A stretch of DNA of 6,068 nucleotides from Dokdonella_A sp036518555 (GCF_036518555.1 NZ_DATDMY010000224.1:1-6068), one strand, 5' to 3'. Counted from the stretch's first letter, positions 1 to 6,043 are shown. The notes: generated by a model from the sequence alone, not told the origin. Numbers and translations: made by a program.

Positions 1-267
1 CACGTGCGCGGGATCGAACGGCGCGTAGAAGCTCGGCCAGCCCGTGCCCGATTCAAACTTCGCGATCGAGCGGAACAGCGGCAGCCCGCACAACCGGCAG
101 GCGAACACGCCCTCGCCGTGCTCGTGCAGCAGCCCGCCGCAAAACGGCCGCTCGGTGCCGTGGTCGAACAGCACGTAGCGCTCCTCGGGCGTCAGGCGCG
201 CGGCGAGCCTATCGCGTTCGGCCGCATCGATCGGCGTGAGGTCGTAACCGGAGGCGGACGTCGTCAT
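1..267 (-). CDS. msrB: Peptide-methionine (R)-S-oxide reductase MsrB, C-terminal part outside window
   Basis: MsrB reduces the R-diastereomer of methionine sulfoxide in oxidised proteins, normally in the cytoplasm with thioredoxin as reductant. The 89 visible residues match the N-terminal half of the SelR/MsrB family: the HGTERPFCG stretch (residues 36-44), the first zinc-binding CxxC (Cys57, Cys60 in CRLCG) and the hallmark SGTGWPSF (73-80). The second CxxC and the catalytic cysteine near the C-terminus lie beyond base 1, so activity cannot be confirmed here. E. coli MsrB has Thr where this protein has Cys43, and Cys where this one has Thr75. A cysteine near this place is, as I recall, the recycling cysteine of Xanthomonas campestris MsrB. 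The start is supported by a GGAGG six bases upstream, inside the end of msrA. The start codon overlaps the msrA stop (ATGA), which suggests translational coupling. The gene is truncated by the window edge, not by mutation. Confidence 0.93.
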   Translation of the reverse strand, partial: MTTSASGYDLTPIDAAERDRLAARLTPEERYVLFDHGTERPFCGGLLHEHGEGVFACRLCGLPLFRSIAKFESGTGWPSFYAPFDPAHV

Positions 268-923
268 GCGAGGCCTCCGTCCTTCGGCGAATCCTCGCGC
301 AGCCAGTCGCCGAACTGCTTGCGCAGCTTGGCCACCTTCGGCGCGGCGACCGCGGCGATGTACGCCTGCTCCGGATGCAGCGCGGCGTAGTTCTGGTGGT
401 AGCGCTCGGCGTCGTGGAACGCCTCGAGCGGCACGAGCTGCGTCGCGATCGGCGCGGAGAACACCTTCGCCGCGTCGAGCTGGCGGATGTACGCGGCCGC
501 GACGTCGCGCTGCGCCTCATCCGCGTAGAACACGACAGACCGGTACTGGCGGCCGCGGTCGTTGCCCTGCCGGTCGACCTGGGTCGGATCGTGCGCGACC
601 GCGAAGAACACCTTGAGCAGGCGACCGAAACGGATGCGGCTCGGGTCGAAACGGATCGACACCGCTTCGGCGTGATCGGTCGCGCCGCTGCATACGCGCT
701 CGTAGTTCGCGCTCGCGGCGTCGTCGCCGCTGTAGCCGGAGGTCACGTCGAGCACGCCGTCGAGCTCGCGGAACACCGCTTCGACGCACCAGAAGCAGCC
801 GCCCGCGAGCACCGCGCGCGCTTCGTGCACGCCGGGCGCCGGCGCGGGATCGAACGCGGCATCGGGAACGAGGGAACGGTCGACGGCGAGGCCGGCGCCC
901 GGGATGTCACAAACGGCATTCAT
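264..923 (-). CDS. msrA: Peptide-methionine (S)-S-oxide reductase MsrA
   Basis: MsrA reduces the S-diastereomer of methionine sulfoxide, protein-bound or free, via a cysteine sulfenic acid intermediate. With the ATG at 923 the protein has 219 residues, close to E. coli MsrA (about 212). The family signature GGCFWCVE is at residues 41-48, with catalytic Cys43 and Glu48. Further conserved pieces are SGYSG (62-66), NYERVCSG (73-80), DHAEAV (83-88), QYRSVVFY (126-133) and YHQNYAALHP (175-184). There is no signal peptide, so it is probably cytoplasmic. No cysteine occurs after Cys78, so the C-terminal resolving cysteines of E. coli MsrA are absent. Cys46 of GCFWC (or Cys78) would have to resolve the sulfenic acid, as in MsrAs with a GCFWC centre. 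A TTG at 929 is in frame but touches the AAGGAG ribosome site with no spacer. The ATG at 923 has a six-base spacer and is preferred. The stop overlaps the msrB start. Confidence 0.97.
   Translation of the reverse strand: MNAVCDIPGAGLAVDRSLVPDAAFDPAPAPGVHEARAVLAGGCFWCVEAVFRELDGVLDVTSGYSGDDAASANYERVCSGATDHAEAVSIRFDPSRIRFGRLLKVFFAVAHDPTQVDRQGNDRGRQYRSVVFYADEAQRDVAAAYIRQLDAAKVFSAPIATQLVPLEAFHDAERYHQNYAALHPEQAYIAAVAAPKVAKLRKQFGDWLREDSPKDGGLA
274..278 (-). promoter_or_regulatory. Ribosome binding site of msrB
   Basis: On the minus strand this reads GGAGG, six bases before the msrB ATG and inside the last codons of msrA. It fixes the msrB start at 267 and shows that msrB can load its own ribosomes as well as being coupled to msrA. 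Confidence 0.8.
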
Positions 924-929
924 GGGCAA

Positions 930-935
930 CTCCTT
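930..935 (-). promoter_or_regulatory. Ribosome binding site deciding the msrA start
   Basis: On the minus strand this reads AAGGAG, directly followed by TTGCCC and then ATG. The spacing of six bases fits the ATG at 923. The in-frame TTG at 929 would have no spacer and is therefore unlikely to be the start. Confidence 0.8.
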
Positions 936-941
936 GGGAAC

Positions 942-960
942 ATGACGTGCTGGTCGTCAT
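942..960. promoter_or_regulatory. Inverted repeat in the msrA leader, possible operator or hairpin
   Basis: The arms ATGACG (942-947) and CGTCAT (955-960) are perfect complements around a seven-base centre. The dyad lies just upstream of the msrA ribosome site and overlaps the only TATGAC -10 candidate for msrA. It could be a repressor site or a 5' untranslated hairpin. Six-base arms can arise by chance, so this is a candidate only. Confidence 0.3.
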
Positions 961-1075
961 ACGATCGAACGCTCGCGGCAGAGACAGGCTCGGAGCGGAG
1001 TTCCTTGCAGATGATGGCCGGCATGCCCGAACCCAAGCCCGGCGCCGCGAGTGGCCGTGCCACGAAAATGTGCAT

Positions 1076-1091
1076 GTAAAGATGGATTTAC
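1076..1091. promoter_or_regulatory. Inverted repeat in the AT-rich island upstream of the efflux operon, possible operator
   Basis: The 16-base GTAAAGATGGATTTAC has perfect five-base arms (GTAAA/TTTAC) around GATGGA. It sits in the only AT-rich stretch of the intergenic region, about 90 bases before the membrane fusion gene. Many RND operons are controlled by repressors or response regulators that bind such dyads at the promoter. No regulator gene lies in the window, so the binding protein is unknown and the call is an inference from position and symmetry. Confidence 0.3.
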
Positions 1092-1170
1092 GCGGCAGGT
1101 CGCCCCGCCGTTCAGGCGCCACTGCTAGCCTTCGCGCAGCGCCGGCAGGAAACCCGGCCAGGCCCGTCCG

Positions 1171-1175
1171 AAGGA
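1171..1175 (+). promoter_or_regulatory. Ribosome binding site deciding the mdtA start
   Basis: AAGGA is followed by six bases and then the ATG at 1182. The in-frame ATG at 1176 abuts this site with no spacer, so 1182 is the more likely start. The same geometry is seen at msrA. Confidence 0.7.
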
Positions 1176-1181
1176 ATGTCC

Positions 1182-2429
1182 ATGTCGCGTTCGAAGCCCG
1201 CGCTCGTCGCCGTCGCCGTGCTTGCTGTCGTCGCCATCGGCTGGCGCATGTTCCATGGCGCCGGTTCGGACGGCACGGGCCGCCACGGGCCCGGCATCGA
1301 TGCGCAAGCCCCGGTACCGGTCACCGTCGTCGCCGCGGCCACGCGCGACGTGCCGGTCTATCTCACCGCGCTCGGCACGGTGCAGGCGCTCAACACGGTG
1401 ACCGTCACGGCGCAAGTCGGTGGCCAGCTCGAGGCGCTTCACTTCACAGAGGGCCAGGAGGTGAAGCGCGGCGACCTGCTCGCGGAGATCGATCCTCGTA
1501 CGTTCCAGTCCGCGCTCGAGCAGGTGCAGGCGAAAAAGAAGCAGGACGCGGCGCAGCTGAGCGCGTCGCAGAGCACGCTCGCGCGCTACGAGGAACTCAT
1601 CAAGAAGAACTTCGTGTCGGCGCAGGACCTCGAGAACCAGCGCCAGACCGTGCGCCAGCAGCAGGCGATGCTCGCGGCCGACGACGCGGCGATCGCGAGC
1701 GCGCGCACGCAGCTCGGCTACACGCGCATCGTCGCGCCGATCACCGGCATCGCCGGAATCCGCCAGGTCGACGTCGGCAACCTCGTGCAGGCGAATGCAG
1801 GCAACGGCATCGTCGTGCTGACCCAGGTGCATCCGATCAACGTGATGTTCACGCTGCCCGAGCAGGAGCTCGCCGATGTCCGCTCGGCCCAGGTCGCGAG
1901 CGCGGGCGGACTCGAGGTCGCCGCGCTCGACCGCACCGACGCCCACGTGATCGCGACCGGCGCGCTCAAGGTGATCGACAACCAGATCGACACGGCCACC
2001 GGCACGTTCCGGCTCAAGTCGGAGTTCGGCAACGCCGACAACGCGCTGTGGCCAGGCCAGTTCGTCAACGTGCGCGTGAGGCTGCGCACGGTCGCCGGCG
2101 GCGTCGTCGTGCCCGCGACCGCGCTACAGCGCGGCCCCGCCGGCACCTACGTCTATGCCTTGCAGGCAGACGGCACGGTCGCGATGGAACCGGTCGTGGT
2201 CGCGGGCGACGCCGGCAACGACGCGGTGCTCGTCGCGAGCGGCATCGTCGCCGGCGACAAGGTCGTCACCGAAGGCCAGTTCCGGCTCAAGCCCGGCAGC
2301 AAGGTGCAGGCGCTCGCGCCGGGCGAGACGCCGGCGCCGCCGAGCGCGGAGGAGCTCGGGACGATCAAGGACGCCGGCGCGCCGCCGCAGGCCGAGCGAC
2401 GCGGCGGCGGTCGGCGCGGCGGCCGCTGA
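1182..2429 (+). CDS. mdtA: MdtA-like periplasmic adaptor (membrane fusion protein) of an RND efflux pump
   Basis: This is the adaptor that joins an inner-membrane RND permease to an outer-membrane channel. From the ATG at 1182 it has 415 residues, the same as E. coli MdtA to within a residue or so. Residues 6-22 form an uncleaved-looking hydrophobic anchor. There is no cysteine in the whole protein, so it is not a lipoprotein. The MdtA-type core is clear: DVPVYLTALGTVQALNTVTV (56-75), the first lipoyl half with EGQEVKRGDLLAEIDPRTFQ (90-109), an alpha-helical hairpin rich in Gln/Ala (about 110-176), the second lipoyl half with LGYTRIVAPITGIAG (178-192), a beta-barrel (about 213-305) and a membrane-proximal domain (about 306-375). 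The tail is Pro/Ala-rich and ends in Arg/Gly (RRGGGRRGGR). The permease gene follows after 18 bases, so the two are surely cotranscribed. An ATG two codons earlier at 1176 is possible but poorly spaced from the ribosome site. Confidence 0.93.
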   Translation: MSRSKPALVAVAVLAVVAIGWRMFHGAGSDGTGRHGPGIDAQAPVPVTVVAAATRDVPVYLTALGTVQALNTVTVTAQVGGQLEALHFTEGQEVKRGDLLAEIDPRTFQSALEQVQAKKKQDAAQLSASQSTLARYEELIKKNFVSAQDLENQRQTVRQQQAMLAADDAAIASARTQLGYTRIVAPITGIAGIRQVDVGNLVQANAGNGIVVLTQVHPINVMFTLPEQELADVRSAQVASAGGLEVAALDRTDAHVIATGALKVIDNQIDTATGTFRLKSEFGNADNALWPGQFVNVRVRLRTVAGGVVVPATALQRGPAGTYVYALQADGTVAMEPVVVAGDAGNDAVLVASGIVAGDKVVTEGQFRLKPGSKVQALAPGETPAPPSAEELGTIKDAGAPPQAERRGGGRRGGR

Positions 2430-2447
2430 CGTCCGAACGACCTCGCC

Positions 2448-5400
2448 ATGGGCTTCTCCACGCCGTTCATCCGCCGCCCGATCGCGACTTCGCTGCTGAT
2501 GGTCGCGCTGCTCCTGCTCGGCGTCGTCGGCTGGCGCGCGCTGCCGGTGGCGGCGCTGCCCGACATCGACGCGCCGAGCCTCGTCGTGACGACACAGTAT
2601 CCGGGTGCGAGCGCGTCGACGATGGCTGCGCTCGTGACGACACCGCTCGAGCGGCAGCTCGGCCAGATCTCGGGCGTCGTCACGATGAGTTCGGACAGCT
2701 CGGCGGGCCTTTCGACGATCATCATCACGTTCGACCAGGGCCGCGACATCGATGCGGCCGGCCAGGACGTGCAGGCCGCGATCAATGCCGCACGCGGCAC
2801 CTTGCCGACGAACCTGCCGTATCCACCCGTCTACAACAAGGTCAACCCGGCCGACGCGCCGATCCTGACCCTCATGCTCACGTCCGATTCGCGGCCGCTG
2901 CGCGAGGTCAACGATTACGCCGACAGCATCCTCGCGCAGCGCCTGTCGCAAATCGGCGGCGTCGGCCTCGTCAGCATCGCGGGCAACGTGCGGCCCGCGG
3001 TGCGCGTGCAGGTGAACCCGGCGCAGGTCGCCAACCTCGGGCTCACGATGGAGGACGTCCGCAGCGCGCTGACGCAGGCCAACGTCAACGCGCCCAAGGG
3101 CAGTCTCAACGGAACGGTGCAGAGCTTCAGCATCGGCACCAACGACCAGCTCGCCGATGCGGCCGAATACCGCTCGACGATCGTGAGCTACCGGAATGGC
3201 GCGGCGGTGCGCCTGTCCGACATCGCGACGGTCGTCGACGGCGTCGAGAACGACCAGCTCGCCGCCTGGGCGAACGGCAAGCCCGCGGTGCTGCTCGACA
3301 TCCGCCGCCAGCCGTCGGCGAACATCGTCAAAACGGTCGAGGAGATCCGCAAGGAACTGCCCGCACTGCGCGCGCTGCTGCCGGCGGCCGTGCACCTCGA
3401 CGTGTTCTCGGACCGCACCGTGACGATCCGCGCGTCGGTCGAGGACGTCGAGCTCACGCTCGGACTCACCGTGCTGCTGGTCGTCGCGGTCATCTTCGTG
3501 TTCCTGCGCCGGCTGTGGGCGACGGTGATCCCGAGCGTCGCGGTACCGCTGTCGCTGCTCGGCACGTTCGGCGTGATGGCATTCGCCGGCTTCTCGCTCG
3601 ACAACCTGTCGCTGATGGCGCTCACCGTCGCGACCGGTTTCGTCGTCGACGATGCGATCGTGATGATCGAGAACATCGTGCGCTACATCGAGCAGGGCAA
3701 ACAGCCGCGCGAGGCGGCCGAGATCGGCGCCCGGGAGATCGGCTTCACCGTGCTCTCGCTCACGGTGTCGCTGATCGCGGTGTTCCTGCCGCTGCTGCTC
3801 ATGCCCGGCGTCACGGGCCGCCTGTTCCACGAGTTCGCCTGGGTGCTCACGATCGCGGTCGCGATCTCGATGCTCATTTCGCTCACGCTGACGCCGATGA
3901 TGTGTGCGTACCTGCTCAAGGCCGACGCACTGCCCGCGGGCGACCACGCCGACGATGGCGCCGCGCGCGCGAGCGAGCGCGACGCGTGGACGCGCACGGT
4001 CGACCTCTACGCGCGCAGCCTCGACTGGGTGCTCGCGCGCCAGCCGCTGATGCTGCTGCTCGCGTCGGCGACCGTCGTCGTCACGATCGCGCTGTACGTG
4101 CTGATCCCGAAGAGCCTGCTGCCGGAGCAGGATACGGGCCTGATCCTCGGTGTCGTGCAGGCCGACCAGAACATCGCGTTCCCCGCGATGCAGGAGCGCA
4201 CGAAAGCGGTCGCCGACGCAGCGCGCGCCGTACCCGGCGTCGCCGGCGTCGCCGCGTTCGTCGGCGCGGGCTCGGTCAACCCGACGCTCAACCAGGGTCA
4301 GCTCAGCATCGTGTTGAAGCCGCGCGGCGAGCGTGGCGGTCTCGACGACGTCGTGCCCGCGCTGCAGCGCGCGGCCGCGCACATCCCTGGTGTCGCGCTC
4401 TACCTCAAGCCCGTGCAGGACGTCGCGCTCGACACGCGCGTCGCGCCGACCGAGTATCAGTACGCGCTGTCGGAAGTGAACGCTGCCGAGCTCGCGGGCT
4501 TCGCCGCGCGCATGACCGACGCGTTGCGCAAGCGGCCCGAGCTCGTCGACGTCGACAACAACCTCGCCACGCAGGGCAACGCGCTGCACCTCACGATCGA
4601 CCGCGAGAAGGCGAGCCGCCTCGGCGTACCGGTGCAGACGATCGACGACACGCTCTACGACGCGTTCGGCCAACGCCAGATCTCGACGATCTTCACCCAG
4701 CTCAACCAGTACCGCGTCGTACTCGAGGTCGCGCCCGAGTTCCGCACGAGCAAGGCGCTGCTCGACCAGCTGACCGTGCGCGGCAACGGCAACGGCGCGC
4801 TCATCGGCAGCAACGCGACGACGCTCGGCCAGGCGACGTCGAGCAACTCGGCGACGCCCTCCGGCATCGGCAATGCCGGCAACACCGGCATCGCGGTCGG
4901 CGCCGGTGGCGCGATCCCGCTGTCGGCGCTCGCGAGCGCGACGGAGACGAGCGCACCGCTCGTCATCAGCCACCAGGACCAGTTGCCCGCGGTCACGCTG
5001 TCGTTCAACCTCGCGCGCGGCTATTCGCTGTCCGACGCGGTCACGGCGATCCGCGCGGTCGAGGCGGAGCAGGCGTTCCCGCCGCAGGTGCGCGGCCAGT
5101 TCGTCGGCAAGGCGGCCGAGTTCTCCGCGTCGCTCGCCGACGAAGTGCTGCTGCTGCTCGCCGCGGTCGTCGTGATCTACATCGTGCTCGGCGTCCTGTA
5201 CGAAAGCTACATCCACCCGATCACGATCATCTCGACCTTGCCGCCCGCGGGCGTCGGTGCCCTGCTCGCGCTGATCGTCTGCGGCATGAGCCTGTCGGTC
5301 GACGGCATCGTCGGCATCGTGCTGCTGATCGGCATCGTCAAGAAGAACGCGATCATGATGATCGACTTCGCGATCGAGGCGCAGCGCGACGGCATGAAGC

Positions 5401-5684
5401 CCCACGACGCGATCCGTCGGGCCTGCCTGCTGCGCTTCCGCCCGATCATGATGACGACCGCCGCGGCTCTGCTCGGCGCGCTGCCGCTCGCGCTCGGCAA
5501 CGGCATCGGATCGGAACTGCGCAGGCCACTCGGCGTGTCGATCGTCGGTGGCCTGCTGCTGTCGCAGCTGATCACGCTCTACACGACGCCGGTGATCTAT
5601 CTCTACTTCGAGCGGCTGTCGGAATGGGTCCGGCGGCGGCGCGAGGCGCATGCGCACGCGGTGGCGCGGCCGAGGTCGGCATGA
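2448..5684 (+). CDS. mdtB: MdtB-like RND multidrug efflux permease (HAE1 family)
   Basis: This is a proton-driven inner-membrane transporter that exports drugs or bile-salt-like amphiphiles through the adaptor encoded upstream. It has 1078 residues; E. coli MdtB has 1040. Twelve membrane segments are visible: about 12-30, 338-355, 361-381, 387-407, 434-453, 465-488, 532-552, 897-917, 924-943, 950-972, 997-1017 and 1028-1052, with two large periplasmic domains between TM1-2 and TM7-8. The proton-relay pair Asp401-Asp402 lies in GFVVDDAIVMIENI (TM4), and Lys966 in GIVKKNAIMMIDF (TM10). Several stretches resemble MdtB more than MdtC: PPVYNKVNPADAPI (126-139), GVGLVSIAGNVRPAVRV (171-187), ANVNAPKGSLNG (211-222), FVGAGSVNPTLN (604-615) and GQRQISTIFTQLNQYRVVLE (741-760). 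A Gly/Ser/Asn/Thr-rich insertion at about 779-821 accounts for the extra length. The Arg/His-rich C-terminal tail is cytoplasmic. I see no good ribosome site before the ATG, so it may depend on coupling to mdtA. No mdtC or outer-membrane channel gene follows. The B versus C label is by recalled similarity only. Confidence 0.93.
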   Translation: MGFSTPFIRRPIATSLLMVALLLLGVVGWRALPVAALPDIDAPSLVVTTQYPGASASTMAALVTTPLERQLGQISGVVTMSSDSSAGLSTIIITFDQGRDIDAAGQDVQAAINAARGTLPTNLPYPPVYNKVNPADAPILTLMLTSDSRPLREVNDYADSILAQRLSQIGGVGLVSIAGNVRPAVRVQVNPAQVANLGLTMEDVRSALTQANVNAPKGSLNGTVQSFSIGTNDQLADAAEYRSTIVSYRNGAAVRLSDIATVVDGVENDQLAAWANGKPAVLLDIRRQPSANIVKTVEEIRKELPALRALLPAAVHLDVFSDRTVTIRASVEDVELTLGLTVLLVVAVIFVFLRRLWATVIPSVAVPLSLLGTFGVMAFAGFSLDNLSLMALTVATGFVVDDAIVMIENIVRYIEQGKQPREAAEIGAREIGFTVLSLTVSLIAVFLPLLLMPGVTGRLFHEFAWVLTIAVAISMLISLTLTPMMCAYLLKADALPAGDHADDGAARASERDAWTRTVDLYARSLDWVLARQPLMLLLASATVVVTIALYVLIPKSLLPEQDTGLILGVVQADQNIAFPAMQERTKAVADAARAVPGVAGVAAFVGAGSVNPTLNQGQLSIVLKPRGERGGLDDVVPALQRAAAHIPGVALYLKPVQDVALDTRVAPTEYQYALSEVNAAELAGFAARMTDALRKRPELVDVDNNLATQGNALHLTIDREKASRLGVPVQTIDDTLYDAFGQRQISTIFTQLNQYRVVLEVAPEFRTSKALLDQLTVRGNGNGALIGSNATTLGQATSSNSATPSGIGNAGNTGIAVGAGGAIPLSALASATETSAPLVISHQDQLPAVTLSFNLARGYSLSDAVTAIRAVEAEQAFPPQVRGQFVGKAAEFSASLADEVLLLLAAVVVIYIVLGVLYESYIHPITIISTLPPAGVGALLALIVCGMSLSVDGIVGIVLLIGIVKKNAIMMIDFAIEAQRDGMKPHDAIRRACLLRFRPIMMTTAAALLGALPLALGNGIGSELRRPLGVSIVGGLLLSQLITLYTTPVIYLYFERLSEWVRRRREAHAHAVARPRSA
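4782..4910 (+). other. Low-complexity insertion in the permease's second periplasmic domain
   Basis: Codons 779-821 encode about 43 residues made mostly of Gly, Asn, Ser, Thr and Ala, between the conserved strand ending in QLTVRG and the conserved AIPLSALA. E. coli MdtB has only a short turn (about four residues) here. The DNA holds CCGGCAT at 4861-4867 and 4885-4891 flanking ATGCCGG at 4873-4879, so either copy can pair with the middle one. The reading frame is open and codon bias is the same as around it, so it is a real protein segment, probably a flexible periplasmic loop near the docking (DC) subdomain by AcrB comparison. Confidence 0.65.
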
Positions 5685-5725
5685 CGCCATTCGGCGCACG
5701 CGCTCTGCGGAGGTCGGAGATGCGC

Positions 5726-5741
5726 CTGCGCGATCGCGCAG
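5726..5741. repeat. Perfect 16-base palindrome after the permease gene
   Basis: CTGCGCGATCGCGCAG is fully self-complementary and lies 41 bases after the permease stop. It has no T-run after it, so it is not a typical intrinsic terminator. It could act as a protein site or form a short hairpin with a four-base loop in the 3' end of the efflux mRNA. Confidence 0.45.
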
Positions 5742-5807
5742 CGCTTCACCTGCGCTTCGTGTCGTTCGCCGCCTCGCGACAACCGAGCCGCGTCCCTGCG
5801 CGTTCGT

Positions 5808-5823
5808 CCCGCATCCCTGCGGG
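5808..5823. repeat. Short hairpin in the 3' intergenic region
   Basis: The arms CCCGCA (5808-5813) and TGCGGG (5818-5823) are perfect complements around the loop TCCC. It lies two bases before the strong 15-base hairpin and belongs to the same palindrome cluster. Confidence 0.5.
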
Positions 5824-5825
5824 CC

Positions 5826-5861
5826 GGTTACCCTTCTTTGCTTGTCCAAAGAAGGGTAACC
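5826..5861. terminator. Strong 15-base-pair hairpin, possible transcription end or repeat core
   Basis: The arms GGTTACCCTTCTTTG (5826-5840) and CAAAGAAGGGTAACC (5847-5861) pair perfectly around the six-base loop CTTGTC. It is by far the strongest perfect stem-loop seen and lies about 140 bases after the permease stop. No T-run follows on either strand, so it is not a classical intrinsic terminator. It may stop or stabilise the 3' end of the mRNA, or may simply be the core of a dispersed repeat. The sequence just after it (CCAAGAAAGGACACCCC) looks like a decayed copy of its right arm. Confidence 0.5.
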
Positions 5862-5931
5862 CCAAGAAAGGACACCCCGACAGCGTCGCCCTCCGGGCAT
5901 CCTGCCCTTCGGGTTCGCGATCGCCGGCCGG

Positions 5932-5967
5932 TTGCGCCGACGGCACGTCCTTGTGCCGACGGCGCAA
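5932..5967. repeat. Second 15-base-arm hairpin with one mismatch
   Basis: The arms TTGCGCCGACGGCAC (5932-5946) and GTGCCGACGGCGCAA (5953-5967) pair at 14 of 15 positions, with a central A-A mismatch, around the loop GTCCTT. Arm and loop lengths are identical to those of the hairpin at 5826-5861 although the sequence differs. The mismatch also creates a direct repeat of GCCGACGGC. Confidence 0.6.
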
Positions 5968-5989
5968 TGAGCGCGATCCATCGCGCTCA
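5968..5989. repeat. Ten-base inverted repeat abutting the previous hairpin
   Basis: The arms TGAGCGCGAT (5968-5977) and ATCGCGCTCA (5980-5989) are perfect complements around two bases, or a nine-base stem with a four-base loop. It starts at the very next base after the hairpin ending at 5967. Its GCGCGAT half-site also occurs in the palindrome at 5726-5741. Confidence 0.6.
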
Positions 5990-6043
5990 CCCTTCGGGCT
6001 ATTCGTCCGCCGCTCGCCGTCGCTGACGGGGCCCGGAAGAGCG

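Larger units (their letters stand above)
924..1181. other. Divergent intergenic region between msrAB and the efflux operon
   Basis: These 258 bases must carry the promoters of both divergent units. I find no convincing consensus sigma-70 promoter in either direction. On the minus strand a TATGAC (956-961) could be a weak -10 for msrA, but without a good -35. On the plus strand the only AT-rich island is about 1063-1091, which is where I would look for the efflux promoter. Two inverted repeats in the region are listed separately. Confidence 0.5.

Noticed and set aside
924..929. TTG at 929 as the msrA start
   Set aside because: It directly abuts AAGGAG, and the ATG six bases further has proper spacing and a stronger start codon.
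375..1079. Plus-strand frame of 234 codons antisense to msrA
   Set aside because: It is the shadow of a clear MsrA and has no recognisable motif. Only its last 22 codons, which lie in the intergenic region, were kept as a speculative leader peptide.
1176..1181. ATG at 1176 as the mdtA start
   Set aside because: It directly abuts AAGGA with no spacer, while the ATG at 1182 has a normal six-base spacing.
5826..5861. Classical rho-independent terminator
   Set aside because: The stem is strong, but no T-run follows the hairpin on either strand. It is kept as a possible transcript end or repeat core with limited confidence.
2124..5990. Minus-strand frame of 1288 codons antisense to the permease
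   Set aside because: The product is dominated by Arg, Asp, His and Glu with no domain or membrane segment, as expected for the antisense shadow of a GC-rich gene.
5650..6026. Several small frames on both strands in the 3' intergenic region
   Set aside because: They read through the inverted repeats and give low-complexity Arg/Ser/Pro peptides of a kind often misannotated in repeat elements. None has a convincing ribosome site or homology I recognise.
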